A stretch of 6,377 nucleotides of DNA from Scatosoma sp045652965 (GCA_045652965.1 JAZOLI010000064.1:1-6377); one strand, 5' to 3'. Shown: positions 1 to 5,145, numbered from the stretch's first letter. The notes: generated by a model not told the origin, from the sequence alone. A program made the numbers and translations.

Positions 1-2
1 GT

Positions 3-719
3 TTAACCGATATGGGAACACCGCATATGTTATCGGGATTGCTCTATTGCGCTGACTGTAATCAAAAGATGTATCTTTGCCGTTGTTCAACAGTAAAACA
101 AGCAGAATATTTTAATTGCTCTACCTATCGCAAGAAAAAGAAGAAGTATTGTACATCACACCAAATAACGGCGCACGCCGCTTTGGCTCTAATCCAAAAT
201 GATATACAATATACGATTAGGTTTGCAAAGAAATATAGGGACGAGTTTTTCAATATTCTTAAACGTTGTACTGACATAAGGACTAAACGGGAAATGACTT
301 CTGCTATCGAAGAAAAAGAAGAAGCGGAAAATCGTATAACCGAACTTGATAAGATAATTCAAAGTCTTTATGAAGATAAGGTTGCAGGAAAATTATCCGA
401 AGAACGCTATATGAAAATGAGCGATAACTACGAAGCCGAGCAAAAAGCCTTAAATGAAAAGTTAAGTCGCATAAAGGCGGAAATAGAAAAAGCCAAAACC
501 ACGTATGATAACATACAAAGGTTTATGGCTATCGTTAAAAAGTATAGTGATTTTGATGAGTTAACACCTGAAATCTTACGTGCTTACATAGACAAGGTTT
601 ATATCTATGAAAAGCAAAAAGTTGACGGACATTATACTCATACCGTAGAAATCATTTACAATTTAGTTGGAGCAATAGATTTACCCGATTTTGGTGATTT
701 ATTAGATGAAGAAAATTAA
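3..719 (+). CDS. Large serine recombinase, C-terminal part (partial at left edge)
   Basis: This is the C-terminal part of a large serine recombinase of the transposon/ICE/prophage type, which cuts and rejoins DNA at attachment sites. The frame is open to the left edge (codons TTA ACC GAT precede the first ATG at 12), so the catalytic N-terminal resolvase domain lies outside the window and the ATG is probably internal. Counting from that ATG, a recombinase zinc ribbon starts with LSGLLYCADC (Cys13, Cys16) and is completed by Cys36 and Cys47 (YFNCSTYRK, YCTSH). A long charged coiled coil follows at about residues 90-180. The C-terminus (ILRAYIDKVYIYEK, then VEIIYNLVG) resembles the DUF4368-type tail seen in Tn4451/TnpX-like recombinases. 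Family assignment is from remembered motifs. The gene is more AT-rich than glmM and pckG and converges on rpsI, which fits acquired DNA. Activity cannot be judged without the catalytic domain. Confidence 0.88.
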   Translation, partial: LTDMGTPHMLSGLLYCADCNQKMYLCRCSTVKQAEYFNCSTYRKKKKKYCTSHQITAHAALALIQNDIQYTIRFAKKYRDEFFNILKRCTDIRTKREMTSAIEEKEEAENRITELDKIIQSLYEDKVAGKLSEERYMKMSDNYEAEQKALNEKLSRIKAEIEKAKTTYDNIQRFMAIVKKYSDFDELTPEILRAYIDKVYIYEKQKVDGHYTHTVEIIYNLVGAIDLPDFGDLLDEEN

Positions 720-732
720 ATAGCACGAGAAA

Positions 733-755
733 AGGCGTGGCATCACGCCACGCCT
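733..755 (-). terminator. Perfect 9-bp hairpin, probable distal terminator of rplM-rpsI
   Basis: AGGCGTGGC and GCCACGCCT form a perfect 9-bp stem around the 5-nt loop ATCAC. Read on the - strand the stem is followed by TTTTCTCG, a short T-tract, so it could stop transcripts coming out of rpsI. On the + strand no T-tract follows, so it is a poor terminator for the recombinase although it lies only 13 nt after that stop codon. It could instead be part of a recombination site. Confidence 0.55.
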
Positions 756-781
756 GACTCTTAAAAAGGACAGCCTTCCCG

Positions 782-803
782 AAAAAATCCCTTGTAGGGA
801 CTC
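782..803 (-). terminator. Probable proximal terminator of rplM-rpsI
   Basis: On the - strand GAGTCCCT pairs with AGGGATTT (two G-U wobbles) around the 3-nt loop ACA, and six T's begin within the descending arm. It starts 28 nt beyond the rpsI stop codon, the usual position for an intrinsic terminator. The core stem is only 5 G/C-rich pairs, so it may be leaky, which could explain the second hairpin at 733-755. Confidence 0.55.
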
Positions 804-831
804 GGTAACTGCGTTTCCATTTTTTGTAAAA

Positions 832-1245
832 TTATCTCTTCGAGAATTGAGGTGCACGACGAGCTTTCTTCAAGCCGTATTTCTTTCTTTCCTTTGCACG
901 AGGGTCGCGGGTTAAGAAGCCTGCTGCTTTGAGTGCGGGACGGCTGTTTTGTTCCGCTTCCACAAGCGCGCGAGCAACGCCCAAACGGATTGCGCCCGCT
1001 TGACCGGTGTAACCGCCGCCGATTACGTTAACCATAACGTCGTATTTCGTAGCAACGTCCACTTCAACGAGCGGTTGTTTTACGATATATTGCAAAGTTC
1101 CTTGAGGGAAATAATCCTCAAAAGCGCGGTCGTTGATCACGATCGTACCGTTGCCGCCGGGGATAAGACGTACTCTTGCGATAGCCTTCTTTCTTCTACC
1201 CGTTCCCCAGAATTGAATTTTCTTTTTAACAGATGCTTTTGCCAT
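832..1245 (-). CDS. rpsI: Small ribosomal subunit protein uS9 (S9)
   Basis: Ribosomal protein uS9 of the 30S subunit head, whose C-terminal tail reaches the P-site tRNA. The 137 residues are slightly longer than the usual 130 because of a short N-terminal extension (MAKASVKKKIQF) before the family start WGTGRRKKAIARVRL. Family signatures present are GGGYTGQAGAIRLGVARAL, where the conserved GQ-GA-R-G segment is seen, and the C-terminal LTRDPR-KERKKYG-KKARRAPQFSKR region ending in the conserved Lys-Arg. The start lies 14 nt after the rplM stop and is preceded by AGAGGA with a 7-nt spacer, so the two genes are one operon. The C-terminal tail is intact, so whatever lies downstream has not truncated the gene. 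Confidence 0.98.
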   Translation of the reverse strand: MAKASVKKKIQFWGTGRRKKAIARVRLIPGGNGTIVINDRAFEDYFPQGTLQYIVKQPLVEVDVATKYDVMVNVIGGGYTGQAGAIRLGVARALVEAEQNSRPALKAAGFLTRDPRAKERKKYGLKKARRAPQFSKR

Positions 1246-1259
1246 ATTTCAATCCTCTC

Positions 1260-1691
1260 TTAGTCGATTTTAAGCACTTCGGGCTTTTGCGCCACATGGT
1301 TGTGTTCGCCGCCTTTGTAAACGCGAAGCTTTTTGAGCATCGCTCTGCCAAGGCTGTTCTTGGGAAGCATACCTTTCACTGCTTCATAAACAGCAAGGTC
1401 ACTCTTTTCTGCCATCAATTTCTTATAAGGGATTTCTTTAAGCCCGCCGATATAACCGCTGTGATATCTATAGAACTTGTCTTCGAGCTTTTTACCCGTA
1501 AGCACAACCTTATCGGTGTTGATAACGATAACGAAATCGCCCGTGTCAACGTTGGGAGTGAAGGTAGGCTTGTTTTTACCGCGAAGAACTGCGGCTACGC
1601 GCGTCGCCAAACGACCGAGAGCAACGCCCTCTGCGTCCACGACGTACCACTTTCTTTCAACCGTTTCGGCGTGCGCCATATAGGTTTTCAT
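1260..1691 (-). CDS. rplM: Large ribosomal subunit protein uL13 (L13)
   Basis: Ribosomal protein uL13, an early assembly protein of the 50S subunit. The 143 residues match the usual length. Recognisable segments are WYVVDAEGVALGRLAT near the N-terminus, the central VDTGDFVIVINTDKVVLTGKK, and MLPKNSLGRAMLKKLRVYKG with GGEHNHVAQKPE near the C-terminus. The start at 1691 is chosen over the Met four codons later because AAAGGAG (1702-1708 on the - strand) sits 10 nt upstream. It is the first gene of the rplM-rpsI operon, the standard bacterial pair, and is driven by the promoter at 1838-1866 through a leader of about 140 nt. Confidence 0.98.
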   Translation of the reverse strand: MKTYMAHAETVERKWYVVDAEGVALGRLATRVAAVLRGKNKPTFTPNVDTGDFVIVINTDKVVLTGKKLEDKFYRYHSGYIGGLKEIPYKKLMAEKSDLAVYEAVKGMLPKNSLGRAMLKKLRVYKGGEHNHVAQKPEVLKID

Positions 1692-1832
1692 AATTATGTT
1701 ACTCCTTTAATTCGTGTGTATTTTTTTCGTTTGCAAGCATTGGGCTTGTCGTTGCTAAGTAGACTTCGCGCAAAATCGCCGTTCAACTAACGGGGAAAAC
1801 AGCTTTTTTTACGGGGTTTCCCTTAACTTGCC
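1692..1832 (-). promoter_or_regulatory. Structured 5' leader of rplM-rpsI, possible L13-type leader
   Basis: The predicted transcript has about 140 nt before the rplM start, long for a simple untranslated region. Short stems are visible. CCGTT/AACGG closes a 5-nt loop at 1779-1793. CAAGC/GCTTG closes a 5-nt loop at 1734-1748. The transcript's first bases (GCAAG at 1827-1831) can also pair with CTTGC around 1733-1737, which would compete with the second hairpin. Autoregulatory L13 leaders upstream of rplM are known in Bacillota, but I cannot confirm that this matches their consensus. No strong terminator is visible inside the leader, so any control would more likely act on translation or RNA stability. 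Confidence 0.4.
1702..1708 (-). promoter_or_regulatory. Ribosome binding site of rplM
   Basis: AAAGGAG on the - strand lies 10 nt before the ATG at 1691. It decides this start over the in-frame ATG four codons downstream. Confidence 0.85.
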
Positions 1833-1837
1833 TATTT

Positions 1838-1866
1838 ATTGTAGTATGAAACGAAATTTAAGTCAA
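1838..1866 (-). promoter_or_regulatory. Sigma-70 type promoter of rplM-rpsI
   Basis: On the - strand, TTGACT (1861-1866) and TACAAT (1838-1843) are separated by exactly 17 bp. Both hexamers differ from consensus at one position, so this is a strong housekeeping promoter, as expected for ribosomal protein genes. Transcription would start at about 1831-1833. The A-tract region just upstream may strengthen it. Confidence 0.85.
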
Positions 1867-1880
1867 GCTGTTTTGAGCGA

Positions 1881-1966
1881 CATTTTTCATTTTTTTTTAA
1901 TTTTTTTAAAATTTTTTTGTGAAGGGCTTTTTCTCCTGTTTTTCCTGCTGTTTTCCCCACTTTTTT
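1881..1966 (-). promoter_or_regulatory. Phased A-tract region upstream of the rplM promoter
   Basis: Homopolymer T-runs on the + strand (A-tracts in the sense of the gene) lie at 1883-1887, 1890-1898, 1901-1907, 1912-1918, 1928-1932, 1939-1943, 1951-1954 and 1961-1966. Except for one wider gap, successive centres are about 9 to 11 bp apart, close to a helical turn, so the DNA should be intrinsically curved. The tracts begin about 50 bp upstream of the predicted transcription start and could act as an extended UP-like element. This describes most of the gene-free stretch between rplM and the lipoprotein gene. I see no small ORF there. Confidence 0.5.
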
Positions 1967-1970
1967 AACG

Positions 1971-2003
1971 AAAAATAGCAGGCGGAGCAATCGCTCCGCC
2001 TGC
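1971..2003 (-). terminator. Intrinsic terminator of the lipoprotein gene (in repeat copy 1)
   Basis: A perfect 11-bp stem, GCAGGCGGAGC with GCTCCGCCTGC, closes the tetraloop AATC (1978-2003). On the - strand it is followed by TATTTTT. It lies 45 nt past the lipoprotein stop codon and would insulate the rplM promoter region from that transcript. Confidence 0.9.
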
Positions 2004-2019
2004 CCAAGACAAGCCTTTT
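1971..2019. repeat. 49-bp direct repeat, copy 1
   Basis: Identical over 49 bp to 3031-3079, in the same orientation, with starts 1060 bp apart. It holds the terminator hairpin plus 16 bp on its gene-proximal side (CCAAGACAAGCCTTTT in + strand terms) that a terminator does not need. Identity therefore points to copying rather than convergence. The lipoprotein gene and its promoter lie between the two copies. Confidence 0.97.
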
Positions 2020-2048
2020 AAAATCCGCTTCCTTTTAGAAAAATACAT

Positions 2049-2933
2049 TTATCTTTCTATAATCTTCAGGCTTGGCGGATTAAATTCATAATAAATCACT
2101 GAAGCATAGTAGCTTAACGCTTCCGTTTCAAAGTCATAAGTGAAAATAACCGCTCGATAGTCAACACATACAGTGGTAAGGGGAATATCTCCTAGCAAAT
2201 AACACACACCGTCTTTTTCGGTGTATCCAACAAAAGCGGATTTAGTGTCTTTAAACCGATTGTCAAATTGTTGAATATATCGCCCTTCTTCAAACTCGCT
2301 TAAATCTTTCTTCCAGGAAACTTGTTTTCTTTCTCCCGTTTCATTGTCGGTTATATGCACAACGGAATCGTTGCTTGCTCTCTTTATTTCAAAGGAATAT
2401 TTTTTTGTTTGGTCTCGAAAAAACTCGTCGTAATCCCACGGAAACCACTCCTGTTGTCCTGTTGCAATATCGTAAACGCAATATCTTCCGTTATCTTCAA
2501 GGTATAATTTACCGTCCGAGTAGCGACTATATGAAACACCCCCGCCTTTTATATTTTCCACTTTACCAATTTCTTCCATTTCAAGAGTATCGTAATCCAT
2601 TCTTAAAAACGTTATCGTATACGTATCGCTAAAAAAAATTGACTCACTCTTTTTCGCAGTCGTTCTCGTTGCGAGATAACAACATTTATCGCCCAAATCA
2701 AGCAGCTCGTCTATTGGTTTGTCTTGATACTTCAATTCGTCCAAACGAATTGTCTTGTCTATAAGAAATACGTCATGTGCGGTCTCCAAAGCAAAATTTT
2801 TATTATTGGAAAACGAAGCGAATTTGGCTTCCATAGCCGAAAGTTCTTCGTCCGTATAACGATCAAAACAACCTGCGAACGTCAACAAAAGAGAACAAAG
2901 GAAAATGGACAATATTCGTATTATCTTTTTCAC
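2049..2933 (-). CDS. Putative lipoprotein of unknown function
   Basis: I do not recognise this 294-residue protein. The N-terminus is a lipoprotein signal: MKKIIR, a hydrophobic stretch at about residues 7-19, then FAGC with Cys22 as the likely lipidated residue. Phe at the -3 position is a less common but accepted lipobox residue. The mature part should sit outside the membrane. It is acidic and rich in aromatic residues and alternating hydrophobic strands. Segments such as SDGKLYLEDNGRYCVYDIATG resemble blades of a beta-propeller or WD40/PQQ-like sensor protein, but this is only an impression. The start codon is GTG at 2931-2933, supported by AGGAG 10 nt upstream; the next in-frame Met is well inside the mature protein. 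The gene has its own promoter and terminator, is more AT-rich than glmM and pckG, and lies between two 49-bp direct repeats, suggesting a separately acquired unit. Confidence 0.85.
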   Translation of the reverse strand: MKKIIRILSIFLCSLLLTFAGCFDRYTDEELSAMEAKFASFSNNKNFALETAHDVFLIDKTIRLDELKYQDKPIDELLDLGDKCCYLATRTTAKKSESIFFSDTYTITFLRMDYDTLEMEEIGKVENIKGGGVSYSRYSDGKLYLEDNGRYCVYDIATGQQEWFPWDYDEFFRDQTKKYSFEIKRASNDSVVHITDNETGERKQVSWKKDLSEFEEGRYIQQFDNRFKDTKSAFVGYTEKDGVCYLLGDIPLTTVCVDYRAVIFTYDFETEALSYYASVIYYEFNPPSLKIIER

Positions 2934-2943
2934 GTTAGAAAAT

Positions 2944-2948
2944 CTCCT
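2944..2948 (-). promoter_or_regulatory. Ribosome binding site of the lipoprotein gene
   Basis: AGGAG on the - strand lies 10 nt before the GTG start codon. It supports a GTG start placed directly ahead of the signal peptide. Confidence 0.8.
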
Positions 2949-2962
2949 ATCTTCGATATGAT

Positions 2963-2983
2963 AAAAGTTGATGATAAACTTTT
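2963..2983 (-). promoter_or_regulatory. Inverted repeat at the lipoprotein transcript start
   Basis: AAAAGTT and AACTTTT form perfect 7-bp arms around the spacer GATGATA. The site begins just downstream of the expected transcription start (about 2985). It could be an operator for a repressor or a 5' stem-loop that stabilises the mRNA. The arms are AT-rich, so chance is possible. Confidence 0.4.
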
Positions 2984-2991
2984 CCTTTTTT

Positions 2992-3020
2992 ATTATAGCA
3001 TATCAAAATGCGTTTGGCAA
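2992..3020 (-). promoter_or_regulatory. Sigma-70 type promoter of the lipoprotein gene
   Basis: On the - strand, TTGCCA (3015-3020) and the perfect -10 hexamer TATAAT (2992-2997) are spaced by 17 bp. It lies between the glmM terminator and the lipoprotein start, so the lipoprotein gene is an independent transcription unit. Confidence 0.85.
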
Positions 3021-3028
3021 GTGTTTCC

Positions 3029-3063
3029 AAAAAAATAGCAGGCGGAGCAATCGCTCCGCCTGC
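3029..3063 (-). terminator. Intrinsic terminator of glmM (in repeat copy 2)
   Basis: It has the same 11-bp GCAGGCGGAGC/GCTCCGCCTGC stem and AATC loop as the terminator at 1971-2003 (stem-loop 3038-3063). On the - strand it is followed by TA and seven T's. It begins 16 nt after the glmM stop codon and closes the acetyltransferase-glmM operon. Confidence 0.92.
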
Positions 3064-3079
3064 CCAAGACAAGCCTTTT
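3031..3079. repeat. 49-bp direct repeat, copy 2
   Basis: Identical to 1971-2019. Its right end touches the glmM stop codon (TGA, 3080-3082) with no base between. Because it sits directly at the end of a conserved housekeeping gene, this copy may be the original and copy 1 the derived one. Confidence 0.97.
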
Positions 3080-4447
3080 TCAGTCTATCGCATATCCTTT
3101 CCTTTTGATTTCGTCCACTACGCTTTTAGCGCATTTTTCACAAAGCTCCTTGCTCTCCGCTTCCACCATTACGCGCACGAGCGGTTCTGTGCCCGATTCT
3201 CGCACCAAAATGCGCCCCTTATCCCCAAGCAACTTTTCCACTTCCTTTACCGCCGCCTGCACGTCGTTATCGCTTTGCGCCGCCGCTTTATCCTTTACCC
3301 GAACGTTCTTTAACACCTGCGGATATACCGTCATAGGCGCGGCGAGTTTGGAAAGGGTGGCCTTTTTGTCAATCACCGCCTGCATCACTTTCAAGCTCGT
3401 CAAAATGCCGTCGCCCGTGCACGCGTATTTGGAAAAAATGATATGCCCCGATTGCTCGCCGCCGAGCGCAAAGCCACCTTCGCTCATTCGCTCGTAGACG
3501 TATTTATCCCCCACCTTTGTTTTTTCATAGTTTACGCCGATTTCATCAAGCGCTTTATATAGCCCGAAATTGGACATCACGGTCGTCACCACCGTGTTTT
3601 TAAAGAGCTTGCCACGTTCTTTCATATAGCGCGCGTAGAGATAGATAATTTGATCGCCGTCGACAACGTTGCCCTTTTCGTCCACGCAAAGGCATCTGTC
3701 GGCATCGCCGTCGTAGGCAAAGCCGATATCCAAGCCCTTTTCCACCACGAGTTTTTGTAAATTTTCAATATGCGTCGAGCCAACGCCCAAATTGACGTTC
3801 GTGCCGTCGGGCTCTGCGCCCGTAAGAAACGTCGTCGCGCCGAGCGCGTCAAACACGCTTTTTGCGATATTCCACGCGCTGCCGTTCGCGCAATCCAACC
3901 CCACCTTAAAACCTTTAAAAGAGTAAATCCCAAGCGAGATTAAATAGCCGATATAGCGGTTTCGACCTGCCACGTAGTCGACTGTTCTGCCGATATTTTC
4001 TTTCTTGGCATAAGGCGCTTTAGGAATTTTGCCATCGAGATAATCTTCCACGAGCGAAATCGTTTCTTCGTCCATTTTCTCGCCTGCGGCGTTGAAAAGT
4101 TTGATGCCGTTGTCGTAGAACGGGTTATGGCTCGCCGAGATCATAATCCCACAATCAAAGCTTTCCGAGCGCACCACGAACGCCACCGACGGCGTTGTCG
4201 TCACGTGCAAAAGGTATGCGTCCGCGCCCGAAGATACGATGCCGCTTGCAAGCGCGTATTCAAACATATAGCCCGATCTTCTCGTGTCTTTCCCGATCAC
4301 GATACGCGCTTTCTCGCCCTTTCTTTCCGCTTTTTTCTTCTCGTTAAAATAGTAGCCTAAAAACCGACCGATATGAAAGGCGTGTTCCGCCGTCACGTTT
4401 TCGTTCGCTTCGCCGCGAAATCCGTCCGTTCCAAAATATTTACCCAT
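3080..4447 (-). CDS. glmM: Phosphoglucosamine mutase
   Basis: Converts glucosamine-6-phosphate to glucosamine-1-phosphate in the cytoplasm, a step towards UDP-GlcNAc for cell wall synthesis. All family landmarks are present in the 455 residues: the N-terminal GKYFGTDGFRGEAN; the phosphoserine loop ISASHNP with catalytic Ser106; the metal-binding DGDADR at 246-251; the sugar-binding GGEQSGH at 329-335; and the phosphate-binding RESGTEPLVR at 416-425. Length is close to the usual 445-450. The frame stays open to an ATG at 4516, but the start at 4447 is chosen because the conserved sequence begins there and AAAGGA lies 9 nt upstream. The extra N-terminal residues overlap the upstream gene and look unrelated to the family. 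The start is 4 nt after the stop of the upstream acetyltransferase gene, so translation is probably coupled. Confidence 0.97.
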   Translation of the reverse strand: MGKYFGTDGFRGEANENVTAEHAFHIGRFLGYYFNEKKKAERKGEKARIVIGKDTRRSGYMFEYALASGIVSSGADAYLLHVTTTPSVAFVVRSESFDCGIMISASHNPFYDNGIKLFNAAGEKMDEETISLVEDYLDGKIPKAPYAKKENIGRTVDYVAGRNRYIGYLISLGIYSFKGFKVGLDCANGSAWNIAKSVFDALGATTFLTGAEPDGTNVNLGVGSTHIENLQKLVVEKGLDIGFAYDGDADRCLCVDEKGNVVDGDQIIYLYARYMKERGKLFKNTVVTTVMSNFGLYKALDEIGVNYEKTKVGDKYVYERMSEGGFALGGEQSGHIIFSKYACTGDGILTSLKVMQAVIDKKATLSKLAAPMTVYPQVLKNVRVKDKAAAQSDNDVQAAVKEVEKLLGDKGRILVRESGTEPLVRVMVEAESKELCEKCAKSVVDEIKRKGYAID

Positions 4448-4451
4448 AAAT

Positions 4452-5114
4452 TTATTTCCTTTTTGCGACCACCACGCCGCCCGTTTTATATATGCTGTTT
4501 TCCGCCACCGTGCCACGCACGCAGGAAAGGGGATAAACGATGGTGTTTTTGCCGATTACCGTGCCAGGGTTTAAAACGCTGCCACACCCCACTTCCACGA
4601 AATCACCAAGCATTGCGCCCATTTTTTTTAAGCCCGTTTCCACGCGTTCATCGCCCCGCTTTACTACCACGGGCGTTTTGTCCGATTTCACGTTGGAAGT
4701 GATCGCCCCCGCGCCCATATGCGCTTTATAGCCCAAAATGCTATCCCCTACGTAGTTATAATGCGGTACTTGCACGCCATCGAACAAAATCACGTTTTTT
4801 AGCTCGGTGGAATTGCCCACCACGCAATCCTTGCCCACGAGCACGCTACCGCGAAGAAAGGCGCAATGCCGAATCTCCGCGCCTGCTCCGATCACGCACG
4901 GACCGTTTAAACACGCCGACGGCGCAATCTTCGCGCTAGTATGCGCCCAAATTTCGGGCGCGATTTCGTTATATTCTCCTTTTGTTAGAGAATTGCCAAG
5001 CGTGCGGATAAAATCCTTTAATTCGCCAAGCGCTTCCCAAGGATAGCAAAATGCCGAAAGATAATCGCCTGCCAACGTTTTTTCTAAGTTAAACAGCTCC
5101 TTAATTTGATACAT
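4452..5114 (-). CDS. Stand-alone left-handed beta-helix acetyltransferase (GlmU C-terminal-like)
   Basis: Probably transfers an acetyl group from acetyl-CoA to a sugar phosphate, most likely glucosamine-1-phosphate made by GlmM. The 220 residues begin with a helical region (about 1-50). Hexapeptide-repeat strands of a left-handed beta helix follow (about 55-205), such as IGAGAEI, VLVGKDCVVG and VNPG/IGKN-type turns. The segment VPHYNYVGDS with His118, then MGAGAITSN, matches the catalytic-His region of GlmU (HLTYLGD, IGAGTITCN in E. coli, from memory). The region VETGLKKMGAMLGD is closer to archaeal-type sugar-1-phosphate nucleotidylyltransferase/acetyltransferases. The pyrophosphorylase domain is absent: no GxGxR-type nucleotide loop is seen. 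The start is placed at the ATG (5114) rather than the GTG at 5129, because AAAGGTGG lies 11 nt before the ATG and overlaps the GTG. Substrate is inferred from context only. Confidence 0.85.
   Translation of the reverse strand: MYQIKELFNLEKTLAGDYLSAFCYPWEALGELKDFIRTLGNSLTKGEYNEIAPEIWAHTSAKIAPSACLNGPCVIGAGAEIRHCAFLRGSVLVGKDCVVGNSTELKNVILFDGVQVPHYNYVGDSILGYKAHMGAGAITSNVKSDKTPVVVKRGDERVETGLKKMGAMLGDFVEVGCGSVLNPGTVIGKNTIVYPLSCVRGTVAENSIYKTGGVVVAKRK
4457..4464 (-). promoter_or_regulatory. Ribosome binding site of glmM
   Basis: AAAAAGGA on the - strand lies 9 nt before the ATG at 4447, inside the last codons of the upstream gene. It fixes the glmM start and rules out the longer reading frame beginning at 4516. 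Confidence 0.8.
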
Positions 5115-5125
5115 CTCTTTGCCCA

Positions 5126-5133
5126 CCACCTTT
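5126..5133 (-). promoter_or_regulatory. Ribosome binding site of the acetyltransferase gene
   Basis: AAAGGTGG on the - strand, one mismatch from AAAGGAGG, ends 11 nt before the ATG at 5114. It overlaps the alternative GTG start at 5127-5129 and so argues against that start. Confidence 0.65.
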
Positions 5134-5139
5134 CATATT

Positions 5140-5145
5140 ATTATA
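5140..5145 (-). promoter_or_regulatory. Candidate -10 element of the acetyltransferase-glmM operon
   Basis: A perfect TATAAT lies 25 nt upstream of the chosen ATG, inside the run ATACTATATAATAATATG. No convincing -35 hexamer is found 16-18 bp upstream (AAGCGA at 17 bp). The start site would leave a very short leader. A promoter is expected here because the pckG terminator lies just upstream. Confidence 0.4.

Noticed and set aside
720..831. An intrinsic terminator for the recombinase on the + strand.
   Set aside because: Both hairpins in the gap lack a T-tract on the + side; the run of T's at 820-826 has no stem just before it.
949..1790. Two + strand open frames opposite rpsI and rplM (949-1263 and 1233-1790).
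   Set aside because: They are antisense shadows of two certain ribosomal protein genes, have no plausible ribosome binding sites, and encode no recognisable domain.
1971..3079. The 49-bp repeats as an IS target-site duplication or attachment-site pair.
   Set aside because: Target duplications are far shorter, and the interval holds no transposase, integrase or terminal inverted repeats. The recombinase at the left edge is over 1 kb away and on the other side of rplM-rpsI, so no link is shown.
1971..3079. A minimal CRISPR array made of the repeated palindromic units.
   Set aside because: There are only two copies separated by about 1 kb including a gene, and the palindromes have T-tracts typical of terminators.
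3622..3933. A 103-codon - strand frame inside glmM.
   Set aside because: It overlaps the conserved DGDADR region of glmM in another frame. The low-complexity Arg/Ala composition is typical of a shadow frame.
4448..4516. An N-terminal extension of GlmM starting at 4516.
   Set aside because: The extra 23 residues lie inside the upstream acetyltransferase gene and do not resemble the family. The conserved start with a good ribosome binding site is at 4447.
5115..5129. GTG start at 5129 for the acetyltransferase gene.
   Set aside because: The only good ribosome binding site overlaps that codon and is properly spaced for the ATG at 5114.
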